A stretch of DNA of 45,344 nt from Actinomycetes bacterium (GCA_029782335.1 JAKOVA010000293.1:1-45344), one strand, 5' to 3'; positions 28,128 to 36,070 are shown, numbered from the stretch's first letter. Numbers and translations are program-made. Notes: generated by a model not told the origin, from the letters alone.

Positions 28128-29753
28128 GTGGATGCTGTGGATTCGAGCTCCCACCACGCCCTCGCGTTCACGATCGCGGAGACGTGTCTCGGTGACGTGG
28201 AGACGTCGCGGCACATCGCTGCCGCTGTCGCCGCGTGGGCTGATGAACAGGCTGAGGCCCTCGGGGTCGACCACATCGCCTGGGTCGCGGCGGCCGCCGT
28301 CGATGCCGCCCTCAGCGCTGCGCCGTCGCCGGGCCGCCACTTCGACCGTCCACGGACGATCCTCGCCGAGGAGCTGTCCTCCGCATCCACGGCGGCCCGG
28401 GTCGCCGTCGCGCTCGTCGGCATGTGCGGATTGGATCGTCGGGATGCGGCCGCGCTGACTCGACGCCGGCTCGATGAACTCGATGCCCTCCTCGAGCCGT
28501 TCGATCTGATCCTCGACGACCTCGTCGCGTTGCGGCCGGGAGCGGCGCCGCTGTCGGGGAGCGAGTCCGGCGCCACTTCGATGTCTGCTCCGGTGGCGCC
28601 ACTCCCCGCACCGCCGCCACCCCCGTGGGAACTCGGCCCCCAGCGCGAGCCAGAACCCACCCCCGCGGCCGAATTCCCCACACCACCGGCCGCCACGACT
28701 CCGCCCGCCACCGAACTCGGCCCCCAGCGCGAGCCAGAACCCACCCCCGCGGCCGAGTTCCCCACACCGCCCGCTTCCCCGACGCCCTCGCCGACGACCA
28801 CCCCGACACCCGCGACCACGTCGACGCCCGAACCGGCGCGCCGACGGCGGATGCCGGTGAGCGTCGGGACGATCCTGACCATTGCTGCGATCGGCGCGGT
28901 CATCGCCCTGATCACCGTCCCCCATGGCGAACGTCCCTCGTTCGCGTCCCCGTCCGCAACAACCAGCCGGAATTCCGACTCCGCCTGTGTTGCCGAGGCC
29001 CCGCAACTCGGGCGAGCACTACAGGTTGGCGCCGAACAGCGCCCGGCGAGACTGGCGCTGCCACCCGGCCGGGTGACGTCGGCCCCGCTCATTGTGGTCA
29101 TCGGCGATACCGGCCAGTCGGCGCAGGACGCAGTCACGACCACCGGCCTCGAGGGCGCCGGAGCCGTGGGAGGCGACGCCGTGTTGACCCTCGACGGCTC
29201 AGCCCAGTCGTGGAACGTCACCGCGACGGCCGACGCACAAGACGACATTGCGATGGCAGCCGACGCCATCGATCAGGCGGCCGCGACCGGCTGCGTGGAC
29301 GCGAAGCGCACGGTGCTCGTCGGTTACGGAACCGGGGCCCACCTCGCGGCGGCGATCGCGTGCAGCGGCAACGATCACATCCGTGGCCTCGTCATGGTCC
29401 GTGGCGCCTTCGCTCCCCCGTCCTGCACGTTGGCGAACGGGCTCACCGTCGTGATCGACGCTGATACGACCGACGCGATCCTCCCCTACGACGGCGGCTG
29501 GGGCATCACCGCACTTCCGGACTCCCGCTACTCACCCACCGGTGCACGTGAAGCGTTTACGGCATGGGCCGGACTCGACGCGTGCGCTGGCCCCGAAGTC
29601 CACGAGACGGACAGCTCTGGCGTGGAAGTGATCCGTCACGAGCAGTGCCGGAACGGGGGCAGCGTGGAGATCCGATCGACCACCGGGTTCGGGCACGACT
29701 GGCCGGCCGACGGCTCCGGCGTCGTCGCGCGCGTCGTCCGACGGATCGACTGA
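28128..29753 (+). CDS. membrane protein with sigma-like N-terminus and degenerate hydrolase-like outer domain
   Basis: 541 residues. Residues 8-62 (ALAFTIAETCLGDVETSRHI...) resemble sigma-70 region 2. Residues 88-124 (ARVAVALVGMCGLDRRDAAALTRR) resemble region 4, in which the GL-x-RxxAA helix-turn-helix core is typical of ECF factors; both matches are by eye. A Pro/Thr-rich linker (140-238) holds two 21-residue repeats, and one membrane span lies at 245-264. Outside, 287-541 follows the layout of PHB-depolymerase/LpqC-like esterases, but the nucleophile elbow reads GYGTGA (399-404) with Gly401 in place of Ser. The acid loop is altered (DADTTDAILPYDGG), while the late GFGHDWP His523 is kept. 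I infer a non-catalytic sensor domain tied to a cytoplasmic regulator. Function unknown. Confidence 0.65.
   Translation: MDAVDSSSHHALAFTIAETCLGDVETSRHIAAAVAAWADEQAEALGVDHIAWVAAAAVDAALSAAPSPGRHFDRPRTILAEELSSASTAARVAVALVGMCGLDRRDAAALTRRRLDELDALLEPFDLILDDLVALRPGAAPLSGSESGATSMSAPVAPLPAPPPPPWELGPQREPEPTPAAEFPTPPAATTPPATELGPQREPEPTPAAEFPTPPASPTPSPTTTPTPATTSTPEPARRRRMPVSVGTILTIAAIGAVIALITVPHGERPSFASPSATTSRNSDSACVAEAPQLGRALQVGAEQRPARLALPPGRVTSAPLIVVIGDTGQSAQDAVTTTGLEGAGAVGGDAVLTLDGSAQSWNVTATADAQDDIAMAADAIDQAAATGCVDAKRTVLVGYGTGAHLAAAIACSGNDHIRGLVMVRGAFAPPSCTLANGLTVVIDADTTDAILPYDGGWGITALPDSRYSPTGAREAFTAWAGLDACAGPEVHETDSSGVEVIRHEQCRNGGSVEIRSTTGFGHDWPADGSGVVARVVRRID
28629..28768 (+). repeat. two direct 56-bp repeats, period 84 bp
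   Basis: Bases 28629-28684 and 28713-28768 are identical except at one position (A at 28673, G at 28757). They encode the Pro/Glu-rich linker repeats beginning ELGPQREPEP. The near identity at the DNA level, including third positions, indicates a recent duplication within the gene and a site likely to vary in copy number between strains. Confidence 0.9.
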
Positions 29754-29773
29754 GCGTCGCCCGGCGGGGACGC

Positions 29774-30430
29774 TCAGGCCGCGACCGGCGTCGAGACGAA
29801 CCAGCGGAGCGGCCCTGCAGCGGGCACCGGCTGAGGTGACGGTCGCGCCGTCCCCCCGGCCCGGCGGACCAGGAGGAGCACGCCGTGGCGGGTTTCAGCC
29901 AACACCAGACCGACGGCAGGCACCGCGACCCGGTCCTCGATCAGTTCCGTCGCGGCCTCGAGCGCGTCGCGGTCGGAGCGCAACTCGGAAACCGCATCGC
30001 GCGCCGCGTCCGCGTCAAGGTCCAGGGATTCCACCACCAGTGGATGTGACACCAGTGCAACCGGGTCCAGACCGACCACCTCGCCGATCGCGCAGATCCG
30101 CAGGAGCGCAGCATGCTCGGAGCGCTGCGGCACGGCGTCAGTGCCGAGCAACTCGGGAGCGTCGCTGCGGTCAACGAGTACGTCGAAGTCCGCCACCTCC
30201 GACAAGCCCCGGCCCTTCAGTTCGTAGAGGCGACAGAAGGAGACGACCGATGCGTCGTCGAGCGTGACGGCCCCCCGTTCGACCTCGAGCAGCTCGTCGG
30301 GGCTCCACCAACCGTCACAGCGACGCGAGATCGACGTGAGGGCTGCTCCACCTCGTGCGCGCTGCGCGTACAACGCTGCGCCGAATCGGCGACGGGGTAC
30401 GAGCGGCGAATTCATCTCCTCGATGACCAC
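29774..30430 (-). CDS. HTH-domain protein of unknown function
   Basis: About 218 residues. Residues 14-70 (RRRFGAALYAQRARGGAALTS...LSPDEL-like...ERGAVTLDDASVVSFCRLYEL) follow an XRE-type helix-turn-helix layout; the match is by eye and some recognition-helix residues are unusual. The middle is acidic, with an SELRSDRDALEAATELI helix. The C-terminal part (VAVPAVGLVLAETRHGVLLLVRR) holds beta strands. There is no membrane span. Either the GTG at 30430 or the ATG at 30415 could be the start; GAGGAG directly abuts the ATG, which is too close for a normal ribosome binding site. A regulator role is inferred. It is convergent with the sigma-like gene. Confidence 0.55.
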   Translation of the reverse strand: MVIEEMNSPLVPRRRFGAALYAQRARGGAALTSISRRCDGWWSPDELLEVERGAVTLDDASVVSFCRLYELKGRGLSEVADFDVLVDRSDAPELLGTDAVPQRSEHAALLRICAIGEVVGLDPVALVSHPLVVESLDLDADAARDAVSELRSDRDALEAATELIEDRVAVPAVGLVLAETRHGVLLLVRRAGGTARPSPQPVPAAGPLRWFVSTPVAA

Positions 30431-30484
30431 CTGCTCTCTATCGTCGAAAGGGCTCGACGTGTTGAGAGATTCGGTCGATGCGGC

Positions 30485-31120
30485 TTACCGAAAGGGTGGC
30501 CCCGACACCCATGCGACCAACGAACGTCGCCGCCCAGAGCGCAATGGCAGCACCCGGTGATACTCGAACGAGGGAAACGCGATCACGGCACCCTGCGCGG
30601 AAGCGGCACGATCGAAGTCGGCCAACTCGGCGGCGTCGGCGTCCTCGGCCAGGTCGAAGAGTTGCAACTCGGCACCGCGGTACTCGGAGGGGTCCGACAG
30701 CTGCACGACGAGCGACAGCTTCCGCCGACCCACCCGGCCGTCGAGGCCGTCCTGGTGCCAGGAGTAGAACGACCCGACCTCGTCGTACACCGTGAACTGC
30801 AGGTCCTCGTCGAAGCCCGAAAGATCGAAGCGGTACCGGCGGTTCGCCCGCTCCGCGGTTCGCATGAGCTTCTCGTAGATCCACCACGTGTCGTCGTCCG
30901 GTGGCAGCCACCCGATCCGGGCGCGGCGAACGTCGTCGTCGCGAACCTCGTCACCGTCGGTCGCCTCGAGCGTGGCGATCGACGACTCGAGCGCGTCACC
31001 AAGACGGACGATCCGCTCGCACTGTCGCTTGGTGAAGACCGCCGGATGGATCTCGCAGGACTGATACGGCGGCGAGCCGACGCCCTCGAACGAGGGACGC
31101 CAGAGCAGTTCACCCGCCAC
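30485..31120 (-). CDS. 2-oxoglutarate/Fe(II)-dependent oxygenase (PKHD/prolyl hydroxylase-like)
   Basis: 211 residues. The double-stranded beta-helix has the iron ligands His122 and Asp124 (SWHQDGLDG) and distal His188 (FPSFEYHRVLPL). Arg197-199 (GRRRSLVAWV) supplies the 2-oxoglutarate-binding Arg. The opening PAVFTKRQCERIVRLG and the RGAELQLFD block place it with PiuC/PKHD-type hydroxylases, although the exact substrate (protein, peptide or small molecule) cannot be told. GTG start, no strong ribosome binding site. It lies in a same-strand run 27 bases after the lipoprotein gene. Confidence 0.82.
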   Translation of the reverse strand: MAGELLWRPSFEGVGSPPYQSCEIHPAVFTKRQCERIVRLGDALESSIATLEATDGDEVRDDDVRRARIGWLPPDDDTWWIYEKLMRTAERANRRYRFDLSGFDEDLQFTVYDEVGSFYSWHQDGLDGRVGRRKLSLVVQLSDPSEYRGAELQLFDLAEDADAAELADFDRAASAQGAVIAFPSFEYHRVLPLRSGRRRSLVAWVSGPPFR

Positions 31121-31147
31121 GGAACGACGCTGCGGTGCCGGAAGGGG

Positions 31148-31441
31148 CTACTCGGCGGTCGTCGTGGTGACGTCGCCCGAATCGCCAGCAGTGGTGGTCG
31201 TCGCGGGTGCCTCGGTGGTGGTCGGTGCGCTCGTCGGCGACGACAGGCCCGGGTAGAAGAGCGTGGTGGTCGTCAGGAGGGTCGACGTGGTCGTCGACGT
31301 GGTCGTCGTCTGGACGGCGTCGCTCATGTGACCGGTGACCTTGACGGGTGGATTCGGCTCAGGCTGTGAGCATCCTCCGGCAACGACGGCGACCATCAGG
31401 GCGAACACGGCGGCGCACAGCGGCTTTGGGAGGTGGGCCAT
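31148..31441 (-). CDS. Thr-rich lipoprotein
   Basis: 97 residues. The lipobox VVAGGC (Cys near 26) follows a hydrophobic signal (LCAAVFALMVAVV), so it should be lipid-anchored outside the membrane. The remainder is mostly Thr and Pro (runs such as TTTTSTTTST and TTTTLFYPG), and no folded domain is evident; such tails are often O-glycosylated or span the wall. I chose the ATG at 31441 because the longer upstream frame is Arg-rich antisense sequence of the Fae-like gene. Function unknown. Confidence 0.65.
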   Translation of the reverse strand: MAHLPKPLCAAVFALMVAVVAGGCSQPEPNPPVKVTGHMSDAVQTTTTSTTTSTLLTTTTLFYPGLSSPTSAPTTTEAPATTTTAGDSGDVTTTTAE

Positions 31442-31488
31442 AGGTCTCAACTCTGCTTCCTGTGACGGGTGACGGGCAATTCCCGAGA

Positions 31489-32022
31489 TCACGTGGGCTC
31501 GTAGGAATCGTTCCAGATCCCACCGGTGTCGGAGAGGACCTGTGCAACGGTGGGACCAGCGCTCAGGGCGCCGTGGATTGCGCTGATCGTCGCGACCCGA
31601 TTGTTGATGAACACCGCATCCTGATGCGCGGTCGAGGCGGCCGGGTCCACCCAGACGGACGCGATCATCAACCCGTACTCGGCGATCTCGGCCGCGAGCA
31701 CCCCGGTCCCGACCGCCTCGATCACCCCGGCAGCGACACCGGCATGTGCTGCGCCACGGGTGAGCTCGCCGTGTCCGCGCTGTTCCACCGCGGCCGTGTT
31801 GACGAACAGCGTCCACGGCTTGACCGGCAGGCCGGGTCTCGCCACCACAACGAACGGTTCATGGCCGGCCGTCGGGGTTGAGAGGGACCCAGCCCACGCA
31901 GCACCAACCGGGCCGTTGCGATCGCCGATGAGCACGGTGAGCCGCGCGGCGGAGCTTCCGGACCCCTCGCTTCCGTGACCGATGAGTGTCGGCACGAACC
32001 CCCCTGGTGCGCCCCAACTCAT
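31489..32022 (-). CDS. formaldehyde-activating enzyme (Fae)-like protein
   Basis: 177 residues. The Fae fold is recognisable from LIGDRNGPVG (31-40), PFVVVARPGLPVKPWTLFVN (56-75, with Lys68 and Pro69 conserved) and the C-terminal block IASVWVDPAA...VATISAIHGAL. Fae condenses formaldehyde with tetrahydromethanopterin. However, the catalytic His17 of Methylorubrum extorquens Fae aligns by eye with Arg27 (AARLTVLIG), so this protein may have lost that activity or use another substrate. It overlaps the XdhC-type gene by 4 bases (ATGA), so the two are co-expressed. Confidence 0.75.
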   Translation of the reverse strand: MSWGAPGGFVPTLIGHGSEGSGSSAARLTVLIGDRNGPVGAAWAGSLSTPTAGHEPFVVVARPGLPVKPWTLFVNTAAVEQRGHGELTRGAAHAGVAAGVIEAVGTGVLAAEIAEYGLMIASVWVDPAASTAHQDAVFINNRVATISAIHGALSAGPTVAQVLSDTGGIWNDSYEPT

Positions 32023-32858
32023 GGTGCGGTCTCCGTGATCGCCTCAGTGGGGTCGCCGTGGATCGCTGCCGTTCCGTCGCTCAGTGGCCGTGCCCCGTGG
32101 CCGCAGCGCAACGCGATGATCTCGGCACAGATCGCGATCGCCGTCTCCTCCGGGGTTCGGGCGCCGAGGTCCAAACCGATCGGCGCCCGGAGCCGGGCCA
32201 GATCCTGGGCCTCGACTCCCGCTGCGACCAGCCGCTCGCGTCGCGCGGCCGTGGTACGCCGGCTGCCCATCGCGCCGATGTAGCCCACGTCGGTTCGGAG
32301 CGCCCCGAGCACGGCGGGGACATCGAAACGGTGGTCGTGGGTGAGGACGCACACCGCGTCACGCGGCCCGAGGGTGGCGCCCACGCGGTCGAGCAACCGG
32401 TCGGGCCAGTCCACCACCACCTCATCCGCGCCGGGAAAACGTCGGGGACTCGCAAACACGGCGCGAGCGTCGCACACGGTGACGTGAAATCCGAGCACCT
32501 TCGCGACCGAGACGAGCGCTGCGGTGAAATCGACCGCGCCGAAGACCAGCATCCGGGGTGGCGGGGCGAAGACCTCGATGAAGACCGCCACCGCCCGTTC
32601 GCGCGCCTCGCCGGCGGGGCCGTAGTGGCGGATGCCGCTTCGGCCTGCGGCGATCTCTCCCTCGGCGTCACGGCCCACGACCCGATCAAGCGCTTCGTTG
32701 CCGAGCGTTCCGACGAACTCTGTGGCCACGCCGGTGGCAGCGAGGACGAGCAGCTTGGCCCCCACCGCGGCAGGGTCTTCGGCCTCGATGACCGTCGCGA
32801 GCGCCAGCGGGGTGGCCGCCGACATGGCGAGACGGAATCGTTCGAACAGATCGCTCAC
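32019..32858 (-). CDS. XdhC/CoxI-family protein, Rossmann C-terminal domain
   Basis: 279 residues. The N-terminal third looks like a CoxI domain without its Cys (TPLALATVIEA, GTLGNEALDRV). From about 118 there is the XdhC C-terminal Rossmann fold: VFGAVDFTAALVSVAKVLGFHVTVCDAR, then VCVLTHDHRFDVPAVLGALRTDVGYIGAMGSRRT. XdhC proteins bind molybdenum cofactor, can sulphurate it with a cysteine desulphurase, and deliver it to xanthine-dehydrogenase/CO-dehydrogenase-type enzymes. No such enzyme is encoded in the window. It is preceded and followed by 4-bp overlaps. Confidence 0.82.
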   Translation of the reverse strand: MSDLFERFRLAMSAATPLALATVIEAEDPAAVGAKLLVLAATGVATEFVGTLGNEALDRVVGRDAEGEIAAGRSGIRHYGPAGEARERAVAVFIEVFAPPPRMLVFGAVDFTAALVSVAKVLGFHVTVCDARAVFASPRRFPGADEVVVDWPDRLLDRVGATLGPRDAVCVLTHDHRFDVPAVLGALRTDVGYIGAMGSRRTTAARRERLVAAGVEAQDLARLRAPIGLDLGARTPEETAIAICAEIIALRCGHGARPLSDGTAAIHGDPTEAITETAP

Positions 32859-33169
32859 CAGTCGAACGGTTCCATGAAGAGCCGAATCGTGCCGCCACAG
32901 GTCAGCCCGACCGCGAACCCTTCGTCGTCGGAGTACCCGAAGGTCACCATGCGACGTTCACCGTTCTGGTGGATCCTCATCGCTTCGGCGACCACCGCCG
33001 ACTCGACGCAACCACCGGAGACAGAGCCGGCGACCTCGCCATCAGCAGCCACCGCCATTGCTGCGCCCGGCAGCCGTGGCGCGGAGCCCTCGACCTCGAC
33101 GACCCGAGCAATCACGACGGGGACGCCGGCGGCCCGCCAGCGCTCCAGGTCGTCGAGCAGCTCCCTCAT
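32855..33169 (-). CDS. XdhC/CoxI N-terminal domain protein
   Basis: 104 residues. It consists of the CoxI domain alone, with the motif VSGGCVESAVV holding Cys54; the family's conserved Cys is thought to take part in cofactor binding or sulphuration. PVVIARVVEVEGSAPR and GGTIRLFMEPF are also typical. It precedes the longer XdhC-type protein with a GTGA overlap, so the two probably act as one complex that corresponds to a standard single-chain XdhC. CorA ends 22 bases upstream, so it may belong to the same transcript. Confidence 0.82.
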   Translation of the reverse strand: MRELLDDLERWRAAGVPVVIARVVEVEGSAPRLPGAAMAVAADGEVAGSVSGGCVESAVVAEAMRIHQNGERRMVTFGYSDDEGFAVGLTCGGTIRLFMEPFDW

Positions 33170-33191
33170 CGACGTCGAGCCTACCGAGGCC

Positions 33192-34169
33192 CTACAGCCA
33201 GTCCTTGCGTCGAAACACCACGTAGAGCAGTACCGAGAGCGAAAGCATCAGCAGCACCGAGATCCATACTCCCCAGGTTGCGGCGAACCCCGGGTACGGA
33301 ACGTTCATGCCGTAGAACCCGGTGATCAACGTCGGGACCGCGACGATCGCCGCCCAACTCGTGACCTTCTTCATCACCTGGTTCTGGCGGTAGTCGCGGA
33401 GACTGATGTTGGTCTCCACGATCGTTCCGACGAGGTCGCGGAGCGCGTCGGTCGATTCGGTGACCCGAAGGACGTGGTCGTAGACGTCCTGGAAGTACGG
33501 GTACATCGCCCGTGGGATCAGGTCCTGCTCCCGCCGCATCAACGACGAGACCACCTCTCGCAGCGGCATCGCGAGTCGGTGAAACCGCACGAGCGCCTGC
33601 CGGGAACGAAACCACTCGCGTTGGCGACGAGGGTCGATCGGCCGCTCCTCGAAGATCCCTTCGCTCACCGCGTCGTAGTAGACGTCGAAACGATCGACCG
33701 TCTCGAAGTAGCCGTCCACGACCACGTCGAGGAGGCCATACAGCAGAAAGGTCACTCCGTTGCGGGCCAACGCGACGTTGCGATCCCATCTCGCGAGCAC
33801 TTCGTCGATCTCGGGGGCTTCCTCTCGGTGCACGGTGATCAGCCACCGGTCACCGATGAACGCGTCGAGTTCGTGTTCGTCGAGGCCGCCGTTGTCCGGA
33901 TGGAAATCCACGACGTGACACGACAGAAACAGATGCGTGTCGTAGTGGTCGAGCTTCGGCCGCTGGTGCATCGCCAACGCGTCTTCGACGGCCAACTCGT
34001 GAAGTCCGAGCTCCTCGCGCAGGACCTCCAGCTGGTCCCACGACGGGCTCGTGAGGTCGGCCCACACGACCGTCTCCGGGTCATCGAGATGCTCGGAGAG
34101 CTGGTCGAGTGGGAAACCCTCGTCGACCAGCTCTCCGCCTCGATATGCCCGCGTACGCGTGCCCATCAC
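33192..34169 (-). CDS. corA: CorA-family divalent cation transporter
   Basis: About 325 residues. The family's large acidic cytoplasmic domain forms most of the chain. A long stalk helix (NISLRDYRQNQVMKKVTSWAAI) leads to the first membrane span, ending in the signature YGMNVPYPG (GMN at 287-289), and a second span (VWISVLLMLSLSVLLYVVF) ends with RRKDWL. CorA makes a pentameric channel for Mg2+ (also Co2+/Ni2+). GTG at 34169 or ATG at 34166 could be the start. No strong ribosome binding site is seen. Confidence 0.92.
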   Translation of the reverse strand: MMGTRTRAYRGGELVDEGFPLDQLSEHLDDPETVVWADLTSPSWDQLEVLREELGLHELAVEDALAMHQRPKLDHYDTHLFLSCHVVDFHPDNGGLDEHELDAFIGDRWLITVHREEAPEIDEVLARWDRNVALARNGVTFLLYGLLDVVVDGYFETVDRFDVYYDAVSEGIFEERPIDPRRQREWFRSRQALVRFHRLAMPLREVVSSLMRREQDLIPRAMYPYFQDVYDHVLRVTESTDALRDLVGTIVETNISLRDYRQNQVMKKVTSWAAIVAVPTLITGFYGMNVPYPGFAATWGVWISVLLMLSLSVLLYVVFRRKDWL

Positions 34170-34189
34170 GTGGTGATGGAGTGGGAATT

Positions 34190-34215
34190 ACCGCCGACGC
34201 CACCGGCGCGGCGGT
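34190..34215 (-). terminator. candidate terminator hairpin after the copper oxidase gene
   Basis: ACCGCCG (34190-34196) and CGGCGGT (34209-34215) form a 7-bp stem with a 12-base loop, 7 bases after the oxidase stop on the minus strand, followed by AATTCC. It lacks a long T tract. The position between two same-strand genes supports a weak or Rho-assisted terminator. Confidence 0.4.
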
Positions 34216-34221
34216 TCTCGG

Positions 34222-35607
34222 TCACTTGACGATGACCGCCGTGACCATGCCGAACATGCCCGTCTCACGCTCCGCGTGATTGAGGATGTGGCAGTGGAAC
34301 ACCCAGGTCCCTTTCTTAAACGCATTAAAGAGCACCGTGTAACGCTCGCCTGGGGCAACGGTCAGCGTGTCGGTCCAGTACGGCTGGTCGAGTGGGATCC
34401 CGTCCTTCGCGGTGACCAGCTGGGGGAACTCATGCAGGTGCATCGGGTGCAACTGCTGACCCTCGTTGTAGTAGGTCAGCGCGACCCAGTCGCCTTCCTT
34501 CACGACGATCGGCTCGGTCGCCGGGAAGCTCTTGCCGTTCAGCGAGTAGCCGATCGCACCGGAGTCGTTGAGCACCATCGGCATGTCGACCGCTGGGGTG
34601 ATGTTCGCGGGGACCGAACGGCCAGCGACCGTGATGCCCTTCTTGATCGGGGTCGGACCCACCTGGAACACACCGAACATGCCGTTCGGAACGCTCATCT
34701 GGCCGTGCATGTGCGGGTGGTACATCGCCATGTAGGGCTTGTCGACGGTGAACTCGTAGGTGAACGTGCCGCCATTGGGAGCAATCGGTTCCTGGGTGAT
34801 GGGCGCGACGCCGTCCATCTCGAAGGGAACCTCCACACCGTGCCAGTGCACATCAGAGGCCACCGGCAGCTCATTGGTGACCTTCACCCGGATGTGGTCG
34901 CCCACGTCGAGCTTGAACATCGGGGACGGAACGATTCCGTTGAAGGTCCAGGCGTCGACGAACTTGCCGGGCTCGACCTCCCACTTGGCGATCTTCTCGA
35001 CCAGCTCGAAGTTCTTGGTCCCGTCGGGGTCGATGGAGGTCGGCTGCAGGATCTGGTTGCCGCTGCCCTCGGTCTTCGCCGGGAACTTCGCGAACGAGGC
35101 CATCATGTCCTCATCCATCTTGGCGTAGTCGGTGGTCGACCCGTGGTCCATCCCGGCCATGTCGTCACCGCCGGAGTCGGCGGAGTCGCTCGACCCGTCG
35201 GTGATGGTGAGGAACGCCTCCATCCCCGACTCCTTGTGGCCGGGGACCGAGCAGTGAAGCTCGATCTTGCCGGGTGCGACCGTCCCGAGGTCGATCGTCT
35301 GGGTCTCCCCGGCGCTCAACAGCTTCGTCGCGATCTTGCCGTCGCCGACGGTGACGTCGTGATCCACCGAGCCGGCGTTGGTCACCTTCAGCTTGACGTC
35401 ACCGGCCGGCGCCGTGAGGTTGCCCTTGATCGCGAACTCGGTGAGGGTCACCTCGATCGTCGTGGACTTCGACGACGAGGAGGAGGAGCCGTCGGAGCTC
35501 ACCGCGACCGCGGCGACCGTGATGATCCCGATCCCGAGCAGGTAGCTCATGATCAGGGCGATGCCCGGCAGCGCGAACGAGCGCGCCGGCTTGTCGGAGG
35601 TGGGCAT
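34222..35607 (-). CDS. cupredoxin-fused two-domain multicopper oxidase
   Basis: 461 residues. A membrane anchor or signal lies at about 11-36, then a Ser-rich linker. The N-terminal plastocyanin-like domain has a full type 1 copper site: His83, Cys119, His124 and Met129. A Met/His/Asp-rich linker (DDMAGMDHG) follows. The two-domain oxidase then has trinuclear-site histidines in HWHG (254-257), YHPHMHG (296-302), HPMHLHEF (387-394) and HCHILNH (438-444). A second type 1 site is formed by His387, Cys439, His444 and Met449 or Met451. The start at 35607 has AGGAG 8 bases upstream. It probably oxidises copper, phenolics or nitrite outside the membrane; the nitrite option is less likely because the full laccase-type set is present. 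Confidence 0.85.
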   Translation of the reverse strand: MPTSDKPARSFALPGIALIMSYLLGIGIITVAAVAVSSDGSSSSSSKSTTIEVTLTEFAIKGNLTAPAGDVKLKVTNAGSVDHDVTVGDGKIATKLLSAGETQTIDLGTVAPGKIELHCSVPGHKESGMEAFLTITDGSSDSADSGGDDMAGMDHGSTTDYAKMDEDMMASFAKFPAKTEGSGNQILQPTSIDPDGTKNFELVEKIAKWEVEPGKFVDAWTFNGIVPSPMFKLDVGDHIRVKVTNELPVASDVHWHGVEVPFEMDGVAPITQEPIAPNGGTFTYEFTVDKPYMAMYHPHMHGQMSVPNGMFGVFQVGPTPIKKGITVAGRSVPANITPAVDMPMVLNDSGAIGYSLNGKSFPATEPIVVKEGDWVALTYYNEGQQLHPMHLHEFPQLVTAKDGIPLDQPYWTDTLTVAPGERYTVLFNAFKKGTWVFHCHILNHAERETGMFGMVTAVIVK

Positions 35608-35681
35608 GCAAACCACTCCTGTGAGAGTCGAGTTCGGGGGTTTTGGGTACCACGATGCGAAGAAACCAGGCCACCATCACA

Positions 35682-35695
35682 GGGCCCAACGTCCC
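35682..35695 (-). promoter_or_regulatory. DosR-box-like site before the copper oxidase gene
   Basis: On the minus strand GGGACGTTGGGCCC matches 11 of 14 positions of the mycobacterial DosR core GGGACTWWAGTCCC. It lies 75-88 bases before the oxidase start. A DevR-type regulator is encoded within 500 bases. GC-rich DNA gives such partial matches by chance, so this is a candidate only. Confidence 0.35.
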
Positions 35696-35717
35696 GGATC
35701 GATATGACCGAGGTCCC

Positions 35718-36035
35718 TCAGAGGATCTCGGCCGGCGACGACGAGACTAGTTCGATCTGCAGTTCGCCGACACCTTCAGCGACGAGTCGGAGCCGGCCCG
35801 TTGCCAGCACGCTCACCGACGAGCCGTCCGCGTCAGGATCGCTGACCTGCAGGCACGCGACGGCCCCTCGGCGGGCCGCGGCGAGCGCAGCGCCAGCGAG
35901 CGGCAGGCGGGCCGTCGTGCCCTGCAGCGAATAGGAAACCGGCTGGACGAAAGGCAGCGCGGCTGAGCTGAAGCCCAGGCGCCCCCGATGGTGTCGGGCG
36001 AGCCGCACGAGCGTCGCCTCATCCAGCACGGTCAT
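35718..36035 (-). CDS. pyridoxamine 5'-phosphate oxidase-like FMN-binding protein
   Basis: 105 residues. The split-barrel flavin-binding fold is suggested by LARHHRGRLGFSSAALPFVQPVSY, which aligns with small PNPOx-like proteins (GRLG...P.V.PVNY). VLATGRLRLVAEG forms a later strand. Such proteins bind FMN or F420 and reduce small molecules; several belong to the mycobacterial dormancy regulon. It is short for the family (usually 130-150 aa), lacking part of the C-terminal barrel. The gene lies between the DevR-like regulator and the oxidase on the same strand, with a DosR-box-like site just upstream. Confidence 0.65.
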   Translation of the reverse strand: MTVLDEATLVRLARHHRGRLGFSSAALPFVQPVSYSLQGTTARLPLAGAALAAARRGAVACLQVSDPDADGSSVSVLATGRLRLVAEGVGELQIELVSSSPAEIL

Positions 36036-36070
36036 GATTCCACGCTCGCCCGAAGCGGCAGGGCGATCCA

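Noticed and set aside
28629-28768. Possible CRISPR or tandem repeat array
   Set aside because: Only two copies, in frame inside a coding Pro-rich linker; this is an in-gene duplication.
32019-34229. Long plus-strand frame over XdhC and CorA genes
   Set aside because: CorA, XdhC and Fae-like genes on the minus strand have clear motifs; this frame has none.
34859-35607. Nitrite reductase (NirK) identity for the copper oxidase
   Set aside because: The chain has a complete laccase-like HxH set for a trinuclear centre, whereas NirK has a type 2 site; kept as a less likely alternative only.
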